A stretch of DNA of 64,000 bases from Chloroflexota bacterium (GTDB lineage: Bacteria > Chloroflexota > Dehalococcoidia > JACPEP01), in the NCBI GenBank assembly GCA_016183425.1, contig JACPEP010000006.1, forward strand, positions 88,875 to 152,874, given 5' to 3'. This document shows, piece by piece, positions 53,239-62,377 of this stretch (position 1 is the stretch's first letter; each line of letters opens with the position of its first letter). The notes beneath the pieces are model-generated. The model did no database searches. It had not been told where the DNA came from and saw only the letters and a program-made list of their open reading frames with translations. Both the position numbers and the translations under genes were made by a program.

Positions 53239-53264
53239 CCTAGTAATCCTAGCGACTTACTAGG
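53239..53264. promoter_or_regulatory. Candidate IscR/Rrf2 operator
   Basis: Perfect inverted repeat CCTAGTAA (53239-53246) and TTACTAGG (53257-53264) around a 10-base centre. It lies immediately downstream of the -10 box, covering the expected start of transcription. Confidence 0.75.
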
Positions 53265-53265
53265 A

Positions 53266-53294
53266 ATTATAACGTCTTGCCTCGTCTCTGTCAA
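53266..53294 (-). promoter_or_regulatory. Consensus promoter of the isc operon
   Basis: On the minus strand TTGACA (53289-53294), a 17-base spacer and TATAAT (53266-53271): a perfect match to the sigma-70 consensus. Such a strong promoter is normally kept off by a repressor, in line with the adjoining operator. Confidence 0.9.
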
Positions 53295-53541
53295 CCACCC
53301 GGGGAGGATATTTAACAACGGGGTTGCAAGATAGTCAAAAACATTGCTAAACGCCATTCCAGAGAATCTACCCATATGATTGCCGTGTAGCCTTGAATTA
53401 GCTTCCCCATTCCATTATATTATGAACCGTTCTTGTCCTGACCGAGGCTACGTAGCCCTTAGGCCACCCTATGGGTGGCTTGAGGCTAAAGAGCATGAGA
53501 AAGGACCGCTCGCCGTTTTCAGGTTTAGAGGGCCTAGAGAG

Positions 53542-54591
53542 ATGCTAGGGGGGAGGGGCCGGGGGCCTTTGCTTAAAGTGACCCCTTCACCCCTATGGCT
53601 GGCGCTGAGTGGCGGGCTAATCCTCCTGTTAAGCACCCCCTCCCTGGACGGTCCCCACCCGCCCCTCTCCACCACCCCTTCCCCCGCCATTACTGACTCC
53701 GGCTACGCTGCTCCTGACATCGAAGCCCCCGCTCCCAACACCCCGCTAACCGCCACCACCACGCCGGTGGCGACACCCTCGCCCAACCCTACTACAACCT
53801 CCACTGACACCATGACGCTCATGCCAAACACTGCCAAGGCCGGCACCGTCACACCCTCGCCTACCGCAACGCCCGGGCCAACAACCGCCGTCAACCCACC
53901 GCCCGTCGCCGCTCGGGTCAAAGTGCCCATTCTCATGTACCACTATATCCGGGTGAACCCCGACCCTGCCGACCGCATGGGCTATAACCTCTCCGTAACA
54001 CCAGAAACCTTCGCTGCCCAGGTGGAGTACCTGACCCGTCAGGGCTACCGCGCCATCTCCATAGGGCAACTAGTTGCCCATCTTCGAGAAAACCAGCCCC
54101 TCCCTCCGAAACCCATCATCTTAACCTTTGACGATGGCTATCGCGACTTCTACACTAACGCCTATCCCGTGCTCAAAAGGTATGGACAAAAGGGCACCGT
54201 CTTTGTTATCACCGGACTGATAGGAAACAAAGAGTATTTAACCTGGGAGCAAATTATGGAGTTGGCCACCGATGGCATCGATTTCGGCGCTCACACGGTG
54301 CATCACCCAGACCTACAGCGTACCGGGGAGGGTCAGGCCGCTATAGAGATCAAAGCGAGCAAGGAGGCTCTGGAGCTTGCCCTGGGCAAGAGCATCATCG
54401 CCTTCGGCTATCCTTCCGGACGATACAACGATTCCGTTGTCAATCTGGTCAAGGCCGCCGGCTTTCAGGCGGCGGTAACCACCCAACAGGGCATCTGGCA
54501 TCGAGAACGGGACCTCTTCATCCTGAACCGGTTGCGCGTCACCAATGCCATGGCGCCAGAGGCGCTGGTTCGGTACATCGAGAGCCAGTAG
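53542..54591 (+). CDS. Polysaccharide deacetylase family protein
   Basis: 349 aa from the ATG at 53542, which places the membrane anchor (PLWLALSGGLILLLS) near the N-terminus; a longer frame begins at TTG 53380. A Thr/Pro-rich linker follows to about residue 115. The NodB domain then contains LMYHYIRV, the metal-binding LTFDDGYRDF and HTVHHPDLQ, and YPSGRYNDSV. It would remove N- or O-acetyl groups from a cell-surface or environmental glycan outside the membrane. Confidence 0.88.
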   Translation: MLGGRGRGPLLKVTPSPLWLALSGGLILLLSTPSLDGPHPPLSTTPSPAITDSGYAAPDIEAPAPNTPLTATTTPVATPSPNPTTTSTDTMTLMPNTAKAGTVTPSPTATPGPTTAVNPPPVAARVKVPILMYHYIRVNPDPADRMGYNLSVTPETFAAQVEYLTRQGYRAISIGQLVAHLRENQPLPPKPIILTFDDGYRDFYTNAYPVLKRYGQKGTVFVITGLIGNKEYLTWEQIMELATDGIDFGAHTVHHPDLQRTGEGQAAIEIKASKEALELALGKSIIAFGYPSGRYNDSVVNLVKAAGFQAAVTTQQGIWHRERDLFILNRLRVTNAMAPEALVRYIESQ

Positions 54592-54721
54592 CGTCCAACA
54601 GGTTCGAGGTCAAGACGTAGGGGACGCAATCACATCGTTCCGCTTCACCCTGGAGCGGGAGTAAGGGAGGCGATAACAATAGCAGAGCCAATCGCTTCAG
54701 GGGCACAGATCGCACCGCCCA

Positions 54722-55642
54722 TTAAGTACCTGCTAGCCAAGCATAGACTTGCTCTAGCTGCCGTACACTGGCCGGCTCAAACAAGCCGACGCATGAGGAT
54801 AATACTAAGTGGCCATCCCTTACCATATCCCGCACCTGTGTCATAAAGCAGGAAAGACTCTGTTCGTCCAGATGAGATGCCGACAATAGATCGGCGCCTA
54901 TCCCGGTGAACCAGATAAGACTGTCTCGGTAACGCTCCTTCAAAAAAGCAACATTCATCTCTGGGCAATCACTCTGGCAAAGGATGCCGTCAAATCCACA
55001 AGCGATTAACTCAGGGACGATGCGCGTCAAGTTGCCGTCAGAGTGGATCAGTGCATAGAGAGATAGCTCATGGATCCGGCTGACCAAACCGGCATAGCAA
55101 GGAAAGAGAGCTTGCCTCATGTGAGCAGGCTGCAGATAGGTTGTTTGATTGTAAGCAAGATCGTCTGCGATGACTACGAGCTTGGCCCCAGCCTGGGCGC
55201 ATCCAGTAACGAGTTCTCCCAGAGGTATCTCATCCTCTTCCACTTCTTTCAGGGCTTTGCTCAGGGCACCTGCGTCATGACCCTTCTCACGCAATAACTC
55301 TAGCAACCCTTTCTGAGCAATGAGCCGGGAGAAGGGACCATCGACAACGGCGGCTACGGGAAGATTGCTAGTATGCACAGCTTCGGCTACTTTCTCCAAC
55401 GTGAAACAACGATAGCTGTAAGCTGCCCCATCGGTTTCTCGCCAAGATACGGGAATCCCTAGAAAATCCATTTGGAGGGCGTTACACAGGTCTATGCGCC
55501 CCTTAAGGTCGTCCGTGCAGCCCATTTCAGCCAAAGCTCGTTCGCCTACCCAAAATTCGCCTCTGGGCGGCGGCCACACCGGTTTGTGAGCTAAGATAGC
55601 CTCGAGCCTTTTCGTAGGTCTCGCGACCTTTGTTTCAGACAC
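54722..55642 (-). CDS. UroD-family methyltransferase-like protein
   Basis: 306-aa protein resembling uroporphyrinogen decarboxylase-like methyltransferases (MtaA/MtbA group). Recognisable are the beginning with RLEAILAHKPVWPPP, a CGFDGILCQSDCPEMN stretch with Cys/His-type residues, and IHSDGN. Together with the corrinoid protein and other genes here it is likely a methyl-transfer enzyme rather than heme biosynthesis. It is 9 bases downstream of the next gene. Confidence 0.75.
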   Translation of the reverse strand: MSETKVARPTKRLEAILAHKPVWPPPRGEFWVGERALAEMGCTDDLKGRIDLCNALQMDFLGIPVSWRETDGAAYSYRCFTLEKVAEAVHTSNLPVAAVVDGPFSRLIAQKGLLELLREKGHDAGALSKALKEVEEDEIPLGELVTGCAQAGAKLVVIADDLAYNQTTYLQPAHMRQALFPCYAGLVSRIHELSLYALIHSDGNLTRIVPELIACGFDGILCQSDCPEMNVAFLKERYRDSLIWFTGIGADLLSASHLDEQSLSCFMTQVRDMVRDGHLVLSSCVGLFEPASVRQLEQVYAWLAGT

Positions 55643-55651
55643 ACTGCCTCA

Positions 55652-56461
55652 CTATTGTAAGCTACCGGCGCGGTAGGCTCTGATATAGTCTTTGCACATC
55701 TTGTCTTGGCCCGCCACAGCCTGGGCTGCCCTCAGGATAGACATCAGACCGAGATCACGTACATCAACGATGCAAGCATCCACCCCCGCCGCTGCCAGCA
55801 TGGCAAGAAAGGCCCCATTAAGTAGCTTACGCCGCGGAAGCCCGTAGCTTATGTTGGAGACTCCCACGATAGTTCGGGCACCTGGCAGGTGTTCCTTTAT
55901 GAGACGTGTCGTTTCCAGGGCCACGGTGCCAGCCTGGGCTTGGGTGCCAACCGGGCTGACTATAGGATCAAAATACAGGTTTTCAGCTGTGATCCCTCTT
56001 GTCATGGCCATTTCATATAGGGTATTAGCTATGGCTAGCCGTCCTTGAGCTGTTACCGGGATCGCCTGAGGCCCGATACACAAGGCGACAACACCGCAAC
56101 CCTTTTCCGACGCTAGAGACAGGATAGCTGGTGCGCTCTCTAGATTCCTTCTTTCCACACTAATGGAGCTTAGCAGGAGAGACTTACCTCGGTAGACCTT
56201 AGCCGCTGCCTCTATCGCTTTTGCATTTGAGCTGTCAAGCACTAAGGGCACCTGCGCCACCGCCTGTATCGCTTCTACCATCCAAACAAGATCCTCCACC
56301 TCCCTGTCCTGCGATATGCCTCCACTGTTCACATCCAGCATTTGAGCGCCACAACGGATTTGGTCTAAAGCCATCTGCTGAATCCACGCCTCGTTATGGG
56401 CAAGAATTGCTCTCTGAGGTCCGGCAAGGGTTCCGTTGAGCGACTCACCTACTACAATCAT
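55652..56461 (-). CDS. Dihydropteroate-synthase-like methyltetrahydrofolate methyltransferase
   Basis: 269-aa TIM-barrel pterin-binding protein of the AcsE/MtgA type. The N-terminal VVGESLNGT, the conserved MLDVNSGG and VLDSSNAKAIEAA, and TIVGVSNISYGLPRRKLLN match this group (NISYGLP is distinctive). It likely moves the methyl group between the corrinoid protein and tetrahydrofolate. Confidence 0.9.
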   Translation of the reverse strand: MIVVGESLNGTLAGPQRAILAHNEAWIQQMALDQIRCGAQMLDVNSGGISQDREVEDLVWMVEAIQAVAQVPLVLDSSNAKAIEAAAKVYRGKSLLLSSISVERRNLESAPAILSLASEKGCGVVALCIGPQAIPVTAQGRLAIANTLYEMAMTRGITAENLYFDPIVSPVGTQAQAGTVALETTRLIKEHLPGARTIVGVSNISYGLPRRKLLNGAFLAMLAAAGVDACIVDVRDLGLMSILRAAQAVAGQDKMCKDYIRAYRAGSLQ

Positions 56462-56481
56462 GTTTAGTACTCCCTCGCCTC

Positions 56482-58449
56482 TCAGAGATCCTTCATCGAA
56501 CCCTTTGTACTGGCCAAGGGCTTGTACTGACCCAAGGAAAGCGCTTCCAAGAAGATTCTGGAAAATTCCTTTTCTTTGGCTAGCTCAAGGTGCTCCACTT
56601 TTTGCACCATGCTCTCAGCCTCAAGCCGTTTCTCTCGATTAAGCAAGCAAAGCCGGGCTCCATTTCCAGCGGCGTTGCCCACCGCATAGACCTCATCACA
56701 ACCTGGGAAGAGGCCAATGGTTCTACAACTGTCTACGTCAAGAGAAGTGCCAAAGGAACCGGCGAGAAGGACCTTATCCGGGAGCGTCTTGCCAACTTTT
56801 CGTAGCAGGACGCTGGCTCCTGCGTAAACCGCTGCCTTGGCCAACTGGATCGCCCTAACATCACTATTGGAAATCGTAATATCCCGATCAAGGGCAGTCT
56901 CATGGGCCCAAGCGATCACAAATACTGAGGTTCCTTGCGCCGTTTGCCTCAGCCTAGGCGACGAGATGCTTGAATCGAATCGCCCGTCGGCATGGATGAT
57001 ACCCGCGCGCAGCATTTCAGCCACAACGTCAATGATACCGGAGCCGCATATCCCCTTCGCATTGGTTTTCCTCTGTCCATCGCTCCAGGAAGGTGAGCCA
57101 ACGACCTGAAACTTAACTTCTAACGTATCCGGGTCAATACGCACCTTCTCGATAGCGCCCGCGGTGGCTCTCATACCGGAGCTGACCTGCCCACCTTCGA
57201 AAGCAGGACCACAGGCACAGGATGTGCAAAGCAATCTTCCTTCCCCGCTTAGTATCAACTCTCCATTGGTGCCAAGGTCTATAGTTAGAACTGTCTCAGC
57301 CTCTAGGTTGGGCTCCATAGCAAGCATAACGCCTACCGCATCTGCTCCCACGAAAGAGGCGACGGTAGGCAGAAAGTAGGCATACACTGAGGGCGAAAGG
57401 TCAAGACCGAGTTCCCTCGCTTTTATATCAAGAGCTCGTTGAACTACTGCCCGGTAAGGGGCTCGGCTGAGGCCGTAGGGGGTGAGACCCAGCAAAAAAT
57501 GATGCATGCAAGTGTTGCCCACAATGCAGACGTCGGATATATCTTTGGGTTGAAATCCAGCTTGTTTTGTCACCTGAGACAAGAGAGTGTTAAGACCATC
57601 AATGACTATTATCTGAAGCTCCTCAAGCCCGTTGGGAGCAAGGATTGCGTAGCTGATACGAGAGATGACGTCCTCTCCAAATCGTATTTGTGGATTTGAC
57701 ATCACCTCAGCAGCCAAGGTTTGACCGTTCACGAGGTCGCACAGGTAGGCGGCGATACTCGTGGTGCCCACGTCAATGGCTACCCCTAGGTTCACGTCCC
57801 AGTAGCCGGGCTCGATCTTCACGATCTCTTTGTTCATCCACACCGTGACGGTGACCTTGCCCTCCGTCTCCCGTAAAAGAGAAGGCAGCGCCCGCAGAAC
57901 GTAATGATCTGCCCTAAGGTCGGACAAGGCAAACCTTGTTGTGATCTCACTCACCAGGCTCTCAAAATCGGCTCGCGCGCCTTCTCTCCCCACGCCTTCT
58001 CTCCCAAAGGGTGGTACTTCCACATAATACTTTCTCACCACAGGAAGGAGAGAGACAAAACGTTCCGTCAATCCTTTCCAGGCTATATGTTTAGTTAAGC
58101 GGCTGTCCTCTGGGACAAAGATGACCACATCCCCCATGACCCTGGCAAGACAGGCTAGACGATATCCAGTCAAGTCTGAATGCTGAGAGAAGAATTCCCT
58201 TTCCTCCTCCACCATGGGAGAAAGATGTTTTTGGCTAGAATAAATCTCTTGATGGAATCCCTCTTCAACTCTTACCTTACACTTCCCGCAGGTCGCCTTC
58301 TCGCCACAGACCCTTTCCAACTGTATTCCAAGGGTTTCACATGCCTTCATGAGGGTTGTTCCTGCCTGAACATACCCTCGCCGTGCCATAGGCTGAATAG
58401 CGATCAAATGTTGGAAACGGTGTTTCCCACTACCCTGTTCCAAGGCCAA
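56482..58449 (-). CDS. Corrinoid reductive activator (RACo-like, ASKHA domain)
   Basis: 655-aa protein. An N-terminal 2Fe-2S ferredoxin-like domain with CGEKATCGKC is followed by a large DUF4445/ASKHA ATPase portion (VAIDVGTTSIAAYL, IDLGTNGELILS, KVLLAGSFGTSLD). Such proteins reduce inactive Co(II) corrinoid to Co(I) using ATP. The start is uncertain: TTG at 58449, or an ATG 20 codons later at 58389. It directly follows the corrinoid protein gene. Confidence 0.9.
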   Translation of the reverse strand: MALEQGSGKHRFQHLIAIQPMARRGYVQAGTTLMKACETLGIQLERVCGEKATCGKCKVRVEEGFHQEIYSSQKHLSPMVEEEREFFSQHSDLTGYRLACLARVMGDVVIFVPEDSRLTKHIAWKGLTERFVSLLPVVRKYYVEVPPFGREGVGREGARADFESLVSEITTRFALSDLRADHYVLRALPSLLRETEGKVTVTVWMNKEIVKIEPGYWDVNLGVAIDVGTTSIAAYLCDLVNGQTLAAEVMSNPQIRFGEDVISRISYAILAPNGLEELQIIVIDGLNTLLSQVTKQAGFQPKDISDVCIVGNTCMHHFLLGLTPYGLSRAPYRAVVQRALDIKARELGLDLSPSVYAYFLPTVASFVGADAVGVMLAMEPNLEAETVLTIDLGTNGELILSGEGRLLCTSCACGPAFEGGQVSSGMRATAGAIEKVRIDPDTLEVKFQVVGSPSWSDGQRKTNAKGICGSGIIDVVAEMLRAGIIHADGRFDSSISSPRLRQTAQGTSVFVIAWAHETALDRDITISNSDVRAIQLAKAAVYAGASVLLRKVGKTLPDKVLLAGSFGTSLDVDSCRTIGLFPGCDEVYAVGNAAGNGARLCLLNREKRLEAESMVQKVEHLELAKEKEFSRIFLEALSLGQYKPLASTKGSMKDL

Positions 58450-58517
58450 ATCCCAACTTTTGTGAGGTAGGTTTTACTTTGATCTTGTGCTTCTTAAAAA
58501 ATCCGTGTCCTAAAGAG

Positions 58518-59144
58518 CTATCTAGAGCATAGCTGGCGACAAAGATCGACCGCCGATGCCGCATCGGCGGCGTAACCATCAGCGCCGATGGTTCCGGCAA
58601 AGGCTGAAGTTACACATGCGCCGCCGACAACAACCTTGGTACTGTCCCTGAGTTCCGCCTTTTCTAGGGCGTCAATAGTGTCCCTCATGGCCAGCATGGT
58701 AACCGTCAATAGTGCTGACATACCAAGCACGTCTGGCTTCCAACGCGTTACCGCCTCCACAAAATCTTCCGGAGGTATGTCTACCCCCAAATCGAAAACC
58801 TGGAAGCCGCCGGCTTCTAACATCATCTTCACAATGTTCTTGCCGATGTCGTGGATATCCCCCTTTACGGTACCGATGACGACCTTCCCCGCTGTGGGCA
58901 CCTCATCCTCGCTCAGGTGAGGCTTCACCACAGCCATCACCTCCTTTGCCGCCTCGGCAGCGATGATGACCTCAGGTATAAACAGGTCTCCTTGCCGCCA
59001 TCTTGCACCAACTTCATCCATAGCCGCCAAAACGCCGTTGCTAACCAGGTCTAAAGGATTGGCTCCCTGGGCAAGGGCTCTCTCGGTCTCTTGAAGGGCT
59101 TTGTCTCCGTCGCCCTCCACTATGGCTTGAATCATCTCACGCAT
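58518..59144 (-). CDS. Corrinoid-binding protein (MtbC-like)
   Basis: 208 aa from the ATG at 59144, preceded by GGAGGT; an in-frame extension to 59204 is unlikely. The N-terminal helical cap domain (about 1-85) precedes a B12-binding Rossmann domain with GDIHDIGKNIV, the DxHxxG signature, SALLTVTM and VGGACVTSAFA. It carries the methyl group between MttB-type and methyltetrahydrofolate-type methyltransferases. Confidence 0.95.
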   Translation of the reverse strand: MREMIQAIVEGDGDKALQETERALAQGANPLDLVSNGVLAAMDEVGARWRQGDLFIPEVIIAAEAAKEVMAVVKPHLSEDEVPTAGKVVIGTVKGDIHDIGKNIVKMMLEAGGFQVFDLGVDIPPEDFVEAVTRWKPDVLGMSALLTVTMLAMRDTIDALEKAELRDSTKVVVGGACVTSAFAGTIGADGYAADAASAVDLCRQLCSR

Positions 59145-60590
59145 AATGCACCTCCTTCTCGAAAGCTTCCACCTCTCTCCGTAACTCCTGAACCAGTTTA
59201 TCATCCAGAGGAGCCGGCTGGTGCTCTCTCAGAAGCTCCCGCGCCTTCTCTCTTGCCCGGGCAAGATAGTCCTTGGCCCCTTTGGATTGCCACACCTCCC
59301 ATTTGTCGTAGTTGAAAAGAGGCGGTACAAACCAGGTGGGCCGCATGTGCTTCAAGGTATGACGATCCGTCAGGAAGTTACCCCCTGGGCCAACCCTTTC
59401 GATGGCTTCAAGAGCTAGAGTGTCCTCGTTGACTTCTATCCCCATCAATAGCCGCTTGGCAATCCCGAAGATCTCATTGTGACAAGCTGCTCCAGGCTAA
59501 AGGTGCTGGAGGCCAGCTTTCCACCCCCTCGGACTATATTGGCTCCGGCGAGAGCAGCCATGAGACTACCGATGCCATGTTTTAAGGCCGTCTGGCCATC
59601 AGGCCGCTGGGATTCGCTTGTCATAAGGTTCACATACGTGGGAAGCTGGAAGCAATCTTTCTTGACCTGGACGAAGGCTATTGAAGCCGTTACATGTTCA
59701 AGGGTATCTCTCTCATCGCCGCTAACCAGATCAAGGGTAGCTATTTTCCCAGCAAGTATCACTGGTGTGCCCGGAGCGGACGACTGGGCTAGCACCACCC
59801 CGGCCATGGTTTCGGCGGTAGCTACCACCAGGCTGCCGGCCAAGGTAACCGGACTGGTACCCCCCGCTATGGGCAGACTACCAACTTGAACGGGAACTTT
59901 CCAGCGCGTAGCCAGGAGCAGTTTATCCACCGCATCGCGACCATAAGCCAGGGGAGACACCGGAGATAGTCTCATATGGAGAAGCGGTCGCTTCTCCAGC
60001 TCTTTTCGACCGCCGACAACCAGGGAGGCCAGTCTGAAAGCGAGCTCGTTGTTGGGTTCTAGGTTCTGGCCACCATAGGCAATATGCTTCTCCGTATTCT
60101 CTAGCGCTAGCTCAAACATGTGGAGGTCTATGAAGGTCACTGGAATCTCGCTGGGAACCACACACCCGGCTCCGATGTTTACATTGCTCAAGGCATTGAT
60201 TAGCCTCATGCAATTGATGGTGTCCTCGCGCTTGCCTGGTCTCCGCTCCCCCGTCTCCAGGTCGAGAATATATTCGGCGGTTCCCGACGCTTCAAGGAAT
60301 GCCTCACCCCCAGCTTCCAGGAGCATGTCATTCTTGGGGATACGCCCCGCCAAGAAGACCTGCTTGGGAGCCTGCGCTAGGCTTTGCTCCACCAGTCGAG
60401 GGGGAATACGGAAGGTGATGCCATCGGGAGCAAGGTGAGCACCTGCCTCTTGAAGTGTGTGCCGGGCCTCCTCATGTTGAAACCTAATCCCCACTTTTCC
60501 AAGTAACTCCAAAGCCGAAGAATAAATCTGCCAAACTTCACCATCGGACAAGACCTTAAATTGAGAAGGGTGCTTTTTCTGTCCGACCAC
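59137..60590 (-). pseudogene. MttB-family methyltransferase with a frameshift
   Basis: Reads as an MttB/MtgB-family corrinoid methyltransferase in two frames: 59445-60590 (381 codons, GTG start with GGAGG before it) and 59137-59448 (the C-terminal 103 residues). Comparing it with the intact copy at 62378-63799 shows a one-base loss near 59480, after SLEQLVT, where the normal frame would continue NEIFGIAKR. No pyrrolysine-type UAG is involved. It may be a true pseudogene, an assembly error or programmed frameshift. Its last ~330 bases are almost identical to the intact copy. Its 3' end overlaps the corrinoid protein start. Confidence 0.85.
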
Positions 60591-60625
60591 TGACTACCTC
60601 CTATACATACAGCGCCATAACGGCG

Positions 60626-62278
60626 TTAGGCCTGAATCCACACCTCACTAAAGTTCCACCGGGTTTCGTTCCCAGGGGGGATGTAGTTCTTAACCCGTTT
60701 GTTGTAGGTCAGGCGGTGAACGTTGTAGGCAATGGGTAAGAATCCAATTACATCCTCAGTCAAGTACTTGTCCACCTCGACATACAATTTCCCCCTCTCC
60801 TCTTGGTCGTATGTCCGATCTGCTTTTACTATGAGCTGCCACGCTTCAGGGCTCATCTTTGCGCCACGGTATTGGGCTTCAGGATGCAAGTACCAATTTA
60901 CATAGGCTTGTGGGTCAGCTCCGGTGGGCGTTTGTACGGCGGCTATCTCATAGTCACCCTGCTTCTGAAGGGTCGCATACGTTGCTGCCTCCAGGCTCTG
61001 AATCTTGAGACGCACTCCTACCTTGCTCAACATGGCCTGAATAGCCTCCGACAGGGGCGACAGGGTCGGGCGATCTTTGCGAATGATGACGGTCACTTCG
61101 AACCCATTAGGATACCCCCCTTCAGCCAGTTTTTCCCTTGCCTTTGCCGGATCGAAGGGATATCCTTTGACCTTCCCGTAGAACCAGTATTGGGGTCCCA
61201 AGTGACCTTCCGCCGGCTGGTATTTGCCCCTATATACGGCCTCTGAGATGGCCTTGCGGTCGATAGCGTAAGCAATGGCCTGCCTTACCGCTTTTTTATC
61301 AAGGGGTGGCTTCTCCATATTCATCAGTATTCCCTGAATTCCGTCCCCAGGCATAAACTTCACTTCTAACTGGGGCAATTTTGCCAGCTCCTCCATGCTT
61401 ACGACGCTCATGTCATGGGCGAAGTCCACCGCGTCTGTTTGAAGCATAATCTTCCGCGTTGTTTCGTCAGGGACCACCATAGTTAAGATCCCATCGAGGT
61501 AGGGAAGACCCTTCCGCCAGTAGTCGTTGAACCTCACCATTTCCTGTTTCAAATCCAATAGCCATTCTTTGTGTTGAAAAGGACCGGTGCCCACGCCATT
61601 CCTTCTCAAGTCATTGTTGAACTTCTTGACCGCCGCAGGTGAGGCCATAGCCCCAGCTCGGTCGGCCATTGAGTTCACAAGAAAGGCTACGGATGGGTTT
61701 TTTAATACGTACGTGAGCGTTGAATCGTCGACCACTTCAAGGGTCTGAACCGCTTTCTCCAGATCGGCTCTCCCGCCTGACTTGGTTTCTGGATCGAGTT
61801 GCCGGTCGTAGTTGAATTTGCCAACCGCGGCGTTGAAATCACTGCCGTCGTGAAACTTCACGCCCTTGCTAAGCTTGAAAATAACCCTGGTCGGCTCTGG
61901 CGTCTCCCAGGACACGGCGAGCCCAGGCTGCAAAGTCAGCTTATGATCAAGAACCAGCAGACTGTCATACATGTGGCCAGTGGAGATGTAATCGAAGGAG
62001 CCCGACAGATTACGGGCTGGATCTTCGCCGGGAATCTGACCCATGGCAAGTCGTAAAGTCCCTCCATAAACCGGCTTAGGCGTTGGAGTTGCCCCCGGCG
62101 AGACCGGCTTAGCCGCCGGAGTTGCGCCTGGCGTCGGCGTAATCTTTGGGCTTGCGGCGCAGCCCAACAAAGAAAGCCCCCCCATCCCCGCACCGATTCT
62201 TAGGGCGAGCCTCACCGCTTCCCGCCGAGATAGCCTCCGCCCCAGCTTCTTTGCCCAATAGGTTGCCTCTCCACCCAT
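60626..62278 (-). CDS. Family 5 substrate-binding lipoprotein of an ABC transporter
   Basis: 550-aa SBP_bac_5-type binding protein. The N-terminus carries a twin-arginine signal (GRRLSRREAVRL) and a lipobox (LSLLGC), followed by a Pro/Thr-rich linker. It contains typical family elements such as GVKFHDGSDFNAAVGKF and the C-terminal region. No permease or ATPase is nearby. In the middle of a methyltransferase cluster it may capture the methylated amine or betaine substrate. Confidence 0.93.
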   Translation of the reverse strand: MGGEATYWAKKLGRRLSRREAVRLALRIGAGMGGLSLLGCAASPKITPTPGATPAAKPVSPGATPTPKPVYGGTLRLAMGQIPGEDPARNLSGSFDYISTGHMYDSLLVLDHKLTLQPGLAVSWETPEPTRVIFKLSKGVKFHDGSDFNAAVGKFNYDRQLDPETKSGGRADLEKAVQTLEVVDDSTLTYVLKNPSVAFLVNSMADRAGAMASPAAVKKFNNDLRRNGVGTGPFQHKEWLLDLKQEMVRFNDYWRKGLPYLDGILTMVVPDETTRKIMLQTDAVDFAHDMSVVSMEELAKLPQLEVKFMPGDGIQGILMNMEKPPLDKKAVRQAIAYAIDRKAISEAVYRGKYQPAEGHLGPQYWFYGKVKGYPFDPAKAREKLAEGGYPNGFEVTVIIRKDRPTLSPLSEAIQAMLSKVGVRLKIQSLEAATYATLQKQGDYEIAAVQTPTGADPQAYVNWYLHPEAQYRGAKMSPEAWQLIVKADRTYDQEERGKLYVEVDKYLTEDVIGFLPIAYNVHRLTYNKRVKNYIPPGNETRWNFSEVWIQA

Positions 62279-62377
62279 TGTATTCCTCCTTTTTCGCTTC
62301 AGCGCAAAAAAACCCTGGATCTACCGTTTCAACTCAGAACCAAAAGCACGGTTTCTAACCCCCAAAACAATCCCCTT

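Noticed and set aside
59470..59500. Pyrrolysine (UAG) readthrough as an explanation for the broken MttB gene
   Set aside because: The interruption is a frame change, with TGA as the stop in the shifted frame; the intact paralogue has no in-frame amber codon.
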